From Paenibacillus_Z sp042653205 (GTDB lineage: Bacteria > Bacillota > Bacilli > Paenibacillales > Paenibacillaceae), in contig NZ_JBHSHY010000004.1 in the NCBI RefSeq assembly GCF_042653205.1, positions 62,001-126,000 of the forward strand: a stretch of DNA of 64,000 bases, read 5' to 3'. Shown here one piece after another: positions 8,896 to 17,854 of the stretch; the stretch's first letter is position 1, and each line of letters starts with the position of its first letter. The notes under the pieces were generated by a model, which was given only the letters and a program-made list of their open reading frames with translations, was not told the DNA's origin and did no database searches. Both the position numbers and the translations under genes were made by a program.

Positions 8896-11800
8896 ATGAT
8901 TAAAGTCGGTGAAATAGTACAAGGTGCTCAGTTTCCAGAGAGTGTTGAAATTAAAAAAGTTGAAGCCTTCGATGAAGGCTTTTTCTCTATTGCTGCATTA
9001 GGGCGGGATTCGAATCGGTATTATGAGTTAATGTTGGATAAAACTGAGCTTGAATCTTTGAAAAGAATAAGTGGGCAAATTAGTATGGACCAGCAGATAG
9101 CCTCAAGTGATCTTCAACATTATCTGCGATATCACGCATTGTTAGTCAATAGTAAATACTCTTCAAAAAGGGCATTGGGCAACAAAAATTTAATTCCATT
9201 GCCACATCAGATCGAAGCGGTTTATAGCCGCATGCTTCAAATGCCCCAGGTACGCTTCTTACTTGCGGATGATCCAGGTGCAGGGAAGACGATTATGTCG
9301 GGTATGCTCATTAAAGAGCTTAAAGCACGTGAAAGTGTGGAGAGAATCTTAATTCTTGTTCCTCCATTAGTCTTGAAACAATGGCAGGAAGAGTTGCAGG
9401 ATAAATTCCATGAGGATTTCTTTATCATAAATCGCTCTGTAATCAAGCAGTATGGTTCGAAAAATCCGTTCTTAGAACATGAATGTTGTCTTGCTTCCGT
9501 TTATTGGGCGGCCCGTGATGATGTAAAAAGCTTAGTCAGTGAGGCGAATTTCGATCTTGTGATCGTGGATGAAGCTCATAAAATGGCAGCCTACACTCAT
9601 GGAGTTGCCAATAAGAAAACATCTAAAACAAAGCTATATCACTTAGGCGAAACCGTACTTAGGCAAGCAGAGCATTGCGTGCTGCTAACAGCTACTCCAC
9701 ATAAAGGTGACATGGAGAACTTTCGGCATCTGATGCGTTTAGTAGATGATGATATTTTTTCTAACTTGTCGGTAACAGAATCCCTACGCGAAAAGGCAAA
9801 TCCGTTTATTATTCGAAGATTAAAGGAAACACTCAAAAATTTTGATGGGACGCCCCTTTTTCCTAAACGGACAGCTAGAACGATTCAGTATACTTTATCT
9901 GAAGAAGAACTTGATCTTTACGAATCAGTTACAGATTATGTTCGTCTCTACTTTAATCGAGCGATGAATTCAGGAAGTAACAGCACAGCTTTTGCTATGA
10001 TGCTGCTCCAAAGAAGGCTCAGCTCGTCTGTTAATGCCATAGATCTGTCGCTTAAGCGTAGAAGAGACCGGTTAATCAAGCTGTTAGAAGAAACGATCGC
10101 AAGTAAGAAGAAACAAAACAAAAATAGAATGGAATTTGATTGGGATGAGTATGAAGACGAATCGTTGGAAACTCAAGAACAGTTAGAAGATGAACTTGAA
10201 AGCTCAACAGATAACCTTGATCCAGAGGAGCTAAGGATCGAAATTAATGAGTTAGAACGATTAATAAGGAAAACCTCCCGACTGAAAGAAACGGCTGTTG
10301 AACGAAAATATGATGAACTAGAGCAAACCTTATTTGGTTGGAATGGTTTATTGAATCAAGGGGAAAAGATTCTTATCTTTACGGAATCGGCGGACACACT
10401 TGATTTTTTGGAGAAACGCTTATTAACGCGTGTCCCGCAGATCGCGAAGATTGTTGGGCGTTTCTCTATGGATGAGCGTAGAAGACAAGTTGAATTGTTT
10501 CGTAATGAGTGCCAGATCATGCTTGCTACGGATGCCGGTGGAGAGTCGATCAACCTACAGTTTTGTAATCAGATGATCAACTACGACATTCCGTGGAACC
10601 CCAATAAGCTAGAACAACGTATGGGACGTATTCATAGAATTGGTCAAAAGAATGAAGTGGCTATCTTTAATCTTGTTGCATCTAACACACGAGAAGGCGA
10701 CGTAATGATACGTCTGCTTGAGAAAATGGAACGAATGAGGGAAGACTTAGGTGCCGACCTTGTATACGATTTTATCGGTGACATCGTTGATGGTGATTTC
10801 AACGATTTGGCATCGTTAATGCAAGCTGCCGTCATTCACCGTGAAAAGTTAGACGATATTATTGCAACTATGGAGCGGAAACTCTCAGAAGAGCATAAAA
10901 AACTGCTTGAAGAGGTAGAGCGGGAGAGGCTTTCCGAAGATATTTTTGATTTACCCAAGATGCGAAGGGAACAGCATGATCTTGTAGTAAGAAAACTCCC
11001 CGAACAAAATTTTGGGTTATTTACAGAATATATCCTTAAGAAATGTAATGTGCGGATACACCAGACCCAAAATGAGAAGATAAAACGAATTGAACGATTG
11101 CCTAAATACATTCGAGATATATCAAAAACAAATCGTCTTCCATTGTATCAACTGGAGGATGCAATTCGTTTCACTTCATTTAGGAGTTATGTAAAGGAAG
11201 GAATCGATATCATTTCTGAGGATCATCCTCTATTTAAATTAGGAATGATTCTTACACGTAAAGAAAATGAGAAATTAGCAATAGATCGTTATATGGTGTA
11301 TTGTCCGGTAAGTGAACCCTTGTCAATTGAGGTTTATCTTAATAGTGTTACCGATGGCACAGGAAATGAATTAGCTAATGAACTTATCCTTCTAGGTAAA
11401 CGACAGGATGATTCATTAATTCGATTAGATCCTTATTGGTTGTTTCAGCATGAGTTTGTCGGTGAACTTACCACTTTAAGTGAGTCGTTAGATAGTTCAT
11501 TTCGGTCCGCCGCGGTGAAGGCAGCAATGGATTTACGTGATCAGGTTCGACAAAAACGTGAAGAGCAGCTGGACCGAGTATCAAGCTATTTGGACAAAAC
11601 GTTTAAAAAACAAATCGATGATTTAATTGAGCGCCGCGGCAAGTATGAACGAGAAAATGAGGAAAATCGTAATGGTGCCTTAATTAATCAAGTTGATGCT
11701 AATCTAATTGACGTGGAAATGCGTAAGGAGCGGAGATTAGCTTTAGTTCAAAGACAAAAAAATATTGGAATGAAGCCACCAAAACGAATTGCCCAACTGG

Positions 11801-12117
11801 AGGTTATACCAAGAGGAAAATCTCAAAGACTTATTTCCGTAGATTACAAGGACATTATCCAGGATTACGAACGACAAAATGGGCGGGCAAATATAAAGAC
11901 ATTTAATCCATTTTCGCTGGTTGACTTTTATAGTGAAAGATTTAACGGGGAGCCACGATTCATCATCATTTCCGACGAAGAAATGTATTGGCCATCCGAA
12001 GAATATTCCGAGGATTTGAAAGAGATAGAAGATCGGACTTATATTTATGTTGTGAAAGACGGTACTGTGAAAGAAGAGAGAAAACTAACAGATTTACCAA
12101 CATTTATTCAAATGTAA
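8896..12117 (+). CDS. brxHII: BREX type 3 SNF2/RapA-like helicase, BrxHII type
   Basis: This is a 1,073-residue superfamily 2 helicase of the RapA/HepA kind. Walker A is DDPGAGKTIMSG near residue 127, the DEAH box is VIVDEAHKMA near residue 225, motif III is LLTATPHKGD, and motif VI is QRMGRIHRIGQ near residue 580. An acidic coiled insert lies between the two RecA lobes at residues 390-460. The C-terminal 350 residues are long helices ending in a small domain. It probably moves on duplex DNA for the BREX complex. The start has a good GGCGGTGGG binding site. In the type 3 gene order I remember the helicase precedes pglZ; here it comes last (see findings). A short perfect inverted repeat lies 67 bases into the gene. 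Confidence 0.83.
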   Translation: MIKVGEIVQGAQFPESVEIKKVEAFDEGFFSIAALGRDSNRYYELMLDKTELESLKRISGQISMDQQIASSDLQHYLRYHALLVNSKYSSKRALGNKNLIPLPHQIEAVYSRMLQMPQVRFLLADDPGAGKTIMSGMLIKELKARESVERILILVPPLVLKQWQEELQDKFHEDFFIINRSVIKQYGSKNPFLEHECCLASVYWAARDDVKSLVSEANFDLVIVDEAHKMAAYTHGVANKKTSKTKLYHLGETVLRQAEHCVLLTATPHKGDMENFRHLMRLVDDDIFSNLSVTESLREKANPFIIRRLKETLKNFDGTPLFPKRTARTIQYTLSEEELDLYESVTDYVRLYFNRAMNSGSNSTAFAMMLLQRRLSSSVNAIDLSLKRRRDRLIKLLEETIASKKKQNKNRMEFDWDEYEDESLETQEQLEDELESSTDNLDPEELRIEINELERLIRKTSRLKETAVERKYDELEQTLFGWNGLLNQGEKILIFTESADTLDFLEKRLLTRVPQIAKIVGRFSMDERRRQVELFRNECQIMLATDAGGESINLQFCNQMINYDIPWNPNKLEQRMGRIHRIGQKNEVAIFNLVASNTREGDVMIRLLEKMERMREDLGADLVYDFIGDIVDGDFNDLASLMQAAVIHREKLDDIIATMERKLSEEHKKLLEEVERERLSEDIFDLPKMRREQHDLVVRKLPEQNFGLFTEYILKKCNVRIHQTQNEKIKRIERLPKYIRDISKTNRLPLYQLEDAIRFTSFRSYVKEGIDIISEDHPLFKLGMILTRKENEKLAIDRYMVYCPVSEPLSIEVYLNSVTDGTGNELANELILLGKRQDDSLIRLDPYWLFQHEFVGELTTLSESLDSSFRSAAVKAAMDLRDQVRQKREEQLDRVSSYLDKTFKKQIDDLIERRGKYERENEENRNGALINQVDANLIDVEMRKERRLALVQRQKNIGMKPPKRIAQLEVIPRGKSQRLISVDYKDIIQDYERQNGRANIKTFNPFSLVDFYSERFNGEPRFIIISDEEMYWPSEEYSEDLKEIEDRTYIYVVKDGTVKEERKLTDLPTFIQM
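8963..8984 (+). repeat. Perfect 8-bp hairpin with T tail inside the 5' end of brxHII
   Basis: AAGCCTTC and GAAGGCTT pair exactly around a GAT loop and are followed by more T residues, giving a shape close to an intrinsic terminator within codons 23-30. It is the third start-proximal inverted repeat in this operon. It is weaker than those in pglX and pglZ and could be chance on its own. Confidence 0.6.
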
Positions 12118-12164
12118 GGCTTGGTGTGTCGCGGCGCTTTACAAAGAATAATATTCTACTTTTC

Positions 12165-12197
12165 GTTTCCTGACATCCTATGTTGGGAAACTTTTTT
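12165..12197 (+). terminator. Rho-independent terminator after the BREX operon
   Basis: GTTTCC pairs with GGAAAC, and inside it ACAT pairs with ATGT across a symmetric TG/TG internal loop. TTTTTT follows directly. It lies 48 bases after the helicase stop and should separate BREX from the next operon. Confidence 0.75.
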
Positions 12198-12414
12198 ATT
12201 GATGGTTGTATAGCAGGATTTTATTGGATATTGACGAAGACATAGGAAGTGAGAACTATTTCAAATGTTGTACTTTGAAGTACTAATAATTAATTTAACC
12301 AAGAAAAGTAATCGATAAATATATTTAAAAAGAACATATGTTTCGTGACATGGATGTGTCCAACGATTGATTTATACTATGTGAGAGTAACACATGAGAG
12401 GGGATGATGACAGG

Positions 12415-12945
12415 ATGAGCTCACTGAGAACTATTGAATTGGCTGAGGAAGTATTAAAATCTAAAGGTTGGGCTTACCAATTCGATCTATCTATGTTGTC
12501 CGATCAAAATGAAGATTCAATTAATGAGCACATTCGAAATGTTTATTTATCGGCTATTCAGGCGTTATCCAAACAGAAATCCAAAAAACTCTTGAAGGGA
12601 CCTTTCTATCTTTGGATTTGTCAGAAGAAGCTGTTAGGTGGTAACCGTCAGGTTGTTGATGGTTTTGCCTTGATCGTTACGCCATTTTTTCAAGACGTGG
12701 TTGGCCGAGATGTGGACCCTGTTGTTGAAACGATGTGGCGGCATAGAGGATATATTCGAATGGAATCTGCTATTCCTATTTTAGAAGGCGCGGTTCCTAA
12801 TTGTGTTTTCGAAGAGGGGCAAGTGTTACCGATCGAATTGGATGGCGAGCTGAAATCCAGATTATCGGATGCTTTTGAGGAGCATCAGTATATGCTTTCA
12901 CTTACCAATCCAGGGATGACTCTCAGATCCAATCCTTACGAATAA
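12415..12945 (+). CDS. Unknown 176-residue protein at the head of the first McrB/DUF2357 operon
   Basis: I do not recognise this family. The frame also has an ATG at 12394, but GAGGGG at 12398-12403 sits 11 bases before the ATG at 12415, which I prefer. The protein looks like a mixed alpha/beta globular domain with no signal peptide, membrane segment or obvious catalytic motif. Notable stretches are FYLWICQKKLL and a Trp-rich MWRHRGYIRMES. It is followed 16 bases later by the McrB-like gene, so it is probably co-transcribed and may be a specificity, regulatory or inhibitor subunit of that system. A TATACT box at 12373-12378 with a poorly matched -35 could be the promoter. Base composition is AT-rich like the N-terminal part of the next gene. 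Confidence 0.6.
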   Translation: MSSLRTIELAEEVLKSKGWAYQFDLSMLSDQNEDSINEHIRNVYLSAIQALSKQKSKKLLKGPFYLWICQKKLLGGNRQVVDGFALIVTPFFQDVVGRDVDPVVETMWRHRGYIRMESAIPILEGAVPNCVFEEGQVLPIELDGELKSRLSDAFEEHQYMLSLTNPGMTLRSNPYE

Positions 12946-12961
12946 ATAATCGGAGGCCAAC

Positions 12962-15223
12962 ATGAACATCCATCAAATAGAAGAAGCTTTGTCTATTCCC
13001 GAAACGTCGCTACGTTGCCAACGCGTGCTTGATGAAGTCCAGCCAGTGCTTCGTCAACTCATGGAAGAATTCAAAAACAAATATGCAGGCGATGTCCCGG
13101 AACTGCTAGATTACCATGTCCATACATATGAAGTTACTCTTCGTACAACGATGCATGATGCTCGGAATCCTAAGTATGCGGAAAGCAAGCAGAATTCTGA
13201 TATTGGCAAAAAAGCATTTGTTGAATTAACGGATAAAAGCCTCTTTCAATCAGAGTACTCTGCTTTAATGCTCTCGTTAAACGGGGCGGATCGAAAACTG
13301 AAAATAATACTGAACAGCAATTTCTATCCTTTCTGGGAGGCTGTGCGAACTCAACATAACCTAGAAGAATTTGGCGCGATCCTAGATTTACTTTCAGATC
13401 AAGTAAGTATATATGTTAGCGATAATGATGAAGTTTTGTTAAACAAATCGGATTTGATCCCTTATATTCAAAAAAGTGCAAATGAGAAACGTCGTCCTTG
13501 GATAAGTTTTGGCACATTAATTGATTTTGATCAGATACCACAAATGGATCGACTTATTGATGTGATATGGAATACTTGGAATTTACTCAAACCGATTCGG
13601 CAATTTGTACGTAATGAGGCGACTAGCCATGCTCTTTCTTTGAAGATTTTGGAACAGTTTAATTCTCATGCTGAGGATATCAAGCTCACTCTCCATGGCA
13701 AAGAATATGTTGTTAAGTTCGATCAAGTGAATCAAATCAAACCTAACCAACGCCGGCAAAAATACGGGATCTATGATAAAGGCCAATTGGTAACGGATGG
13801 GATGTTAGAAAACTACTTGCGGGAACCCAATGAAGCGATCGGTGTGTTTGTCAACGGATATGGGCATCTCTTCTATAATCTCCGCAACTTACATGGAAAT
13901 GGTCTTATTCAGTGGGCGATAACGAAAAGCTTTAAGTTCCGAGGTAAAGATCAATACTCATCTAATCATAACAAAGAATATCAAACGAAATCACTTGAAG
14001 AATTAGTGAAGCACGGGTTCCAGCTTGATGGGAATTCGTTTTTTGTTGGTGCTTGGGATAATGAGAAGCTGCTGTTTACGGAGCCAATCGAAAATGTGAA
14101 GAGCAGGTTGATCACAGCTGCTGCACTATTCGCAGATTGTACAGGAATGATCCATCTTCCCAAAGATTCACCAGAGTCATTCATACAGGAGAATGAACCT
14201 CATGCTGAGGAAGAGGAGGAAATGGAAGAGGGATTTCAGCACGATTTTAACCTGAGCGCCATCCTGTCCAATGTACGCGAGAGTCCCTTCACATACCCGG
14301 ACGCTATTGTTCGGGATTTCCATTTGAACCTGACGAGCCTGGAAGACAAACATTTTGTCATCTTGAACGGGATATCCGGTACGGGGAAAACAAGACTTTG
14401 CTTGCTCTATGCAAACGCGGTATACGGCAAAACGTACGACGCGATGAATCCGTATTTGAAAGTCATTCCGGTACGGCCGGATTGGACCGATTCTACGTCT
14501 TTATTCGGTTATTACAGCGCTTTGGAAAAAAGATATGTTCGGACGCCATTTCTGAACGCCGTGCTTCAAGCCATCCAGGAAGGAAAACCGATGTTCATTG
14601 TGCTGGACGAGATGAATCTGGCCCGCGTCGAATACTATCTGAGTGACTACTTAAGTGCGATTGAATCGAGACAGCCGATTCGTCTGCATACGGAAAGCCA
14701 TATTACAGATGTTCCGCAGGAGCTGCAAATCCCACACAACCTCTATGTAATAGGGACGATCAACGTGGATGAGACGACACACAGCATCTCGGATAAAGTG
14801 TTGGACAGAGCCTTCGTTATGACCTTGTCGGATGTCGATTTGGATCAGTTCTGGGTACAGGCGGAGTCTAAGTATAAGGTCGCCTTGCAGGAAGAATGGA
14901 AAATGCTTCAGGCACTTCATGAAAAGCTAAGCCGGTATGAGCTTCATTTCGGTTACCGGACGATGAATGAGATGCTCCGCAAGCTGTACGCCAACGAGGA
15001 ACTAGATTCGGATATTCGCATGGAGAAGAAGGAAGCAGTCGATCGCGTGATTGCCGAGAAAGTGCTGCCCAAGATTCGCGGGGATGAGCGAATTGATGCT
15101 TTGCTCACCGACTTGATCGATTGGACAGCCGCGTTATTCGGCGACGGATCGGAATCGCTCTATCATTTGCTGCGCATGAAAGGAGAACTGGATCGGTATG
15201 GCGCTACCCAGTTCTGGAGATAA
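12962..15223 (+). CDS. McrB-type AAA+ NTPase, first copy
   Basis: This 753-residue protein has an unknown N-terminal region of about 420 residues, an acidic Glu-rich linker (residues about 415-425), and a C-terminal AAA+ module of the McrB clade. Walker A is NGISGTGKTRLC near residue 470, Walker B is MFIVLDEMNLARVEYY near residue 545, and the sensor region is IGTINVDETTHSISDKVLDRAF near residue 597. McrB proteins are GTP- or ATP-driven motors that bring a nuclease subunit to modified DNA. The next gene, overlapping by 26 bases, is that nuclease. The AT-rich codon use of the first 1.25 kb changes to GC-richer use at about 14,230, exactly at the linker, which suggests a domain swap. The start has CGGAGG eight bases upstream. 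Confidence 0.85.
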   Translation: MNIHQIEEALSIPETSLRCQRVLDEVQPVLRQLMEEFKNKYAGDVPELLDYHVHTYEVTLRTTMHDARNPKYAESKQNSDIGKKAFVELTDKSLFQSEYSALMLSLNGADRKLKIILNSNFYPFWEAVRTQHNLEEFGAILDLLSDQVSIYVSDNDEVLLNKSDLIPYIQKSANEKRRPWISFGTLIDFDQIPQMDRLIDVIWNTWNLLKPIRQFVRNEATSHALSLKILEQFNSHAEDIKLTLHGKEYVVKFDQVNQIKPNQRRQKYGIYDKGQLVTDGMLENYLREPNEAIGVFVNGYGHLFYNLRNLHGNGLIQWAITKSFKFRGKDQYSSNHNKEYQTKSLEELVKHGFQLDGNSFFVGAWDNEKLLFTEPIENVKSRLITAAALFADCTGMIHLPKDSPESFIQENEPHAEEEEEMEEGFQHDFNLSAILSNVRESPFTYPDAIVRDFHLNLTSLEDKHFVILNGISGTGKTRLCLLYANAVYGKTYDAMNPYLKVIPVRPDWTDSTSLFGYYSALEKRYVRTPFLNAVLQAIQEGKPMFIVLDEMNLARVEYYLSDYLSAIESRQPIRLHTESHITDVPQELQIPHNLYVIGTINVDETTHSISDKVLDRAFVMTLSDVDLDQFWVQAESKYKVALQEEWKMLQALHEKLSRYELHFGYRTMNEMLRKLYANEELDSDIRMEKKEAVDRVIAEKVLPKIRGDERIDALLTDLIDWTAALFGDGSESLYHLLRMKGELDRYGATQFWR

Positions 15224-16700
15224 TCCTGAATTCTACTGCTCGGACACGGGGATATGGACTCCGATTGATAAAATGCGATTTGAGGAAGCGCGAGTCTATC
15301 GCTGGAGAACGTCGTACCGCGAGCCATTCCAATTTTTTGCGCTTGGCATGCCGATCTCGATGGTGCGAACGGTAACAGGCTGGGAAGGCGAATGGACGGC
15401 GCCTTTCCAGTCTGGCTTGCTGACTTTCACAATTGAACAAGCTGAACGAATAACCCATGAGACGTACTTGTTTCCAGACAAGCGGAAAATAACCGAAGCA
15501 GACTACACGCAAATGATAGCGGATATTCTTGCGGAAGCGGCGGCTTGTTTTCAACATTGCGGAGCTTTTCTGAAGTTCGATAACAAAGGTTTCGCTCGAA
15601 AAACCTCATTGGCGCAGTGGGATTATGTCGATCGTTCCTTTTATCGGCTGCAGCAATGGTTTCGAGACATTCAAGCCAGACCGCTTCGCAAGCTGACCAG
15701 GACTGATCAATGGATTCGCAGAGAAAACGTGAAGCATGTGACGCCGGCGCTACTTGCTTGGTCGGAACGACATCCAGGCAACGGAATGAGTCGAGAAATT
15801 CCCGTTCCCGAGCTCGTATGGTCTGGTGAGCGCGAGGACACGTACAGCGTATATGAGAACCGAGTGTTGCTTCGGCAACTGCTCGAGCTACAGCATCTTC
15901 TGCGTGAGTACCAGAGCGTATCCATGGATGCGATACGATCCAAAGCCGGTTATTATCTTGATCGTGTGAACGGGTGGCTTCGCTCTTCTTTTCTGCAACA
16001 GCTACAGCCTCACGCTGGCCCGGTCGTCGTATCACAAGTGTTTCGCAAACATCCGATCTATCGGAATTGGTTTTCTTGGTTTCAGCAGCTCTATCAATTT
16101 AATGAGTACTCGATCGGAGTTCAAAACTCAATTCCTTTGAAAGACACGTATCATCTTTATGAAATATGGGTCTTCATGCAACTGGTCAAGATACTGCGGG
16201 AAAATGGCTCATTGCTCGATTCTTCCGATCTCTTTACCCTTGAGCAGGATGGTCTAGTCTTGAATTTGTCCGAGAAAAAAGAGCGCCGAATTAAGCTGGT
16301 TGGCGGCGCCACTCTTGCTTATCAACGAAGGTTCAAACCGTCAACGCTCGATTTCGTCACGTATACGCATGATATGATCCCGGATATCGTTCTTGAGGTC
16401 AAAGGGCAATTGTTTATTTTTGATCCAAAGTATCGCGTCGATCGCAATCTACCGATGGCGCTAGGAGAAATGCATAAGTATCGGGATGGAATCGTGCGAT
16501 CAACTGATGGTAGCAGGGCGGTAGAAGAGGTTTATATTATTACGCCTGCAGACGGTAAGGAAAATTCGATTCTGTTCGGAGACGACTATATGAAGAAGCA
16601 TCGCATGGGGGTATATACATTAAAGCCGGGCATATGGAATAAGGAATTAGCGAATAAGTTAACGAATATCATGAGCGAATCCGTAGAGGCACTGATTTAA
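15198..16700 (+). CDS. DUF2357/PD-(D/E)XK nuclease (McrC-like partner), first copy
   Basis: This 500-residue protein follows the McrB-like motor with a 26-base overlap, using AAAGGAGA at 15179-15186. Its N-terminal region matches DUF2357 proteins in layout. The C-terminal part has a PD-(D/E)XK core: PDIVLEVKGQLFIFDPKYR near residue 397, where the first Asp, the Glu-x-Lys and the following Asp-x-Lys are all present. In McrBC systems the McrC subunit cuts DNA when the McrB ring translocates, and DUF2357 proteins are the usual partner of this McrB branch. A methyl-dependent or other modification-dependent restriction role is likely but the target cannot be read from sequence. Confidence 0.82.
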   Translation: MALPSSGDNPEFYCSDTGIWTPIDKMRFEEARVYRWRTSYREPFQFFALGMPISMVRTVTGWEGEWTAPFQSGLLTFTIEQAERITHETYLFPDKRKITEADYTQMIADILAEAAACFQHCGAFLKFDNKGFARKTSLAQWDYVDRSFYRLQQWFRDIQARPLRKLTRTDQWIRRENVKHVTPALLAWSERHPGNGMSREIPVPELVWSGEREDTYSVYENRVLLRQLLELQHLLREYQSVSMDAIRSKAGYYLDRVNGWLRSSFLQQLQPHAGPVVVSQVFRKHPIYRNWFSWFQQLYQFNEYSIGVQNSIPLKDTYHLYEIWVFMQLVKILRENGSLLDSSDLFTLEQDGLVLNLSEKKERRIKLVGGATLAYQRRFKPSTLDFVTYTHDMIPDIVLEVKGQLFIFDPKYRVDRNLPMALGEMHKYRDGIVRSTDGSRAVEEVYIITPADGKENSILFGDDYMKKHRMGVYTLKPGIWNKELANKLTNIMSESVEALI

Positions 16701-16721
16701 AGCGGAGAGGAGTCAGTTAGG

Positions 16722-17657
16722 ATGGCCGATGTCGAAGATAAACATGGATTGAGTTGGAATTCACTCATTGAAAAAGCGATCGAATTTGCCGCCTACGCAC
16801 ATCGAAATCAGACGCGCAAAGGAACAGAAATTCCATATATCAGTCATCCGTATGCGGTAGGAATGATTTTGCTGAAAGCGGGTTGTAAGGAAGAAGTCGT
16901 AGCTGCCGGGATCCTGCATGATACGCTTGAGGATACCGAGACGACCGATGAACAATTGCTTGAACTGTTTGGCTCCGTTGTTCTTGAAATTGTCAAGGGG
17001 TGCTCTGAACCCGACAAAGGAGCCACTTGGGAGGAGAGAAAACAGCACACGCTGGAGGCGCTTAAAACGTCGAATCTGGCCATTCGTCAGGTGTCTTGCG
17101 CAGATAAGCTGCACAATATCCGCTCAATAAGACGGGATTTGGAGCAATATGGCGAAGAGACGTGGAAGCGATTCAAACGGGGACGTGAGAGCCAGGAATG
17201 GTATTATACTGGGCTAATTGAAAGTCTTGGATACGCATCGCGATTTCCGCTCTTAGATGAGTTGCAAGATGAGATAGAGCAAGTTTTTGGAGCCCCATTG
17301 GCGCAACCGGAGTGGAGTAAACTTCGATACAGCCAAAAGTTTATTGATCTGGCTTTTGAAACTGCGTATGGCAACCTGTCTGATATTGAAGAGCGGCAGC
17401 CGAAGTTTGTCAAGCTAGGAGCATGGGATCTTATACAGCATATCCACGAACGAGCTTATCCGCTATATCCGGAATATCAAGACGATTTCGATAGGCTGAT
17501 AACTTATTTACAAGAAAGGGGCATCGAGTTTGAATTTAACAGTGAAGGCCCCGCTATTCTTGTAGGCTTCTGCACTGTACTCATGAGCGCATTAAACATG
17601 TATCCTTCTGAGGTATTTCATCATTTCAAGCGTGGTATAAAACGTGGGATATTATAA
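16722..17657 (+). CDS. RelA/SpoT-type HD hydrolase without synthetase domain
   Basis: This 311-residue protein begins with a RelA/SpoT-class HD domain. It has AAYAHRNQTRKGTEIPYISHP near residue 23, the hallmark GILHDTLEDTETT near residue 65, and SCADKLHNIRSIRR near residue 127. No (p)ppGpp synthetase, TGS or ACT domain follows. The last 130 residues are a helical region I do not recognise. Small alarmone hydrolases with this fold remove pyrophosphate from (p)ppGpp, and related HD enzymes hydrolyse other nucleotides. The gene starts 21 bases after the DUF2357 gene with GGAGAGGAG upstream, so it belongs to the restriction operon. That pairing is unusual. A nucleotide-signal hydrolase or an antitoxin-like control role are both possible. 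Confidence 0.75.
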   Translation: MADVEDKHGLSWNSLIEKAIEFAAYAHRNQTRKGTEIPYISHPYAVGMILLKAGCKEEVVAAGILHDTLEDTETTDEQLLELFGSVVLEIVKGCSEPDKGATWEERKQHTLEALKTSNLAIRQVSCADKLHNIRSIRRDLEQYGEETWKRFKRGRESQEWYYTGLIESLGYASRFPLLDELQDEIEQVFGAPLAQPEWSKLRYSQKFIDLAFETAYGNLSDIEERQPKFVKLGAWDLIQHIHERAYPLYPEYQDDFDRLITYLQERGIEFEFNSEGPAILVGFCTVLMSALNMYPSEVFHHFKRGIKRGIL

Positions 17658-17854
17658 AAGAAACTACACCATGGCGGACTTCAATTATTTTGAGGTTCGT
17701 TTTTTTCATAGGAACAAACATTCGGTGACAAGTAGAGGTCAAATGGTCGTGTCATAATTTGGGAGAAGTGGAACTGGACTCGGAGGAAGATTTGATACTC
17801 AAATCCTAGATCATCCAAATAATCTTAATATGCACTGTACAAGGAGATGCTGTT

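Noticed and set aside
15427..16035. A 202-residue leftward frame opposite the first DUF2357 gene
   Set aside because: It lies wholly inside a well-supported nuclease gene, has no ribosome binding site, and its composition is that of an antisense shadow.
17658..17854. A promoter for the OLD/UvrD operon
   Set aside because: CATAAT near 17,751 is a possible -10, but no -35 at acceptable spacing could be found.
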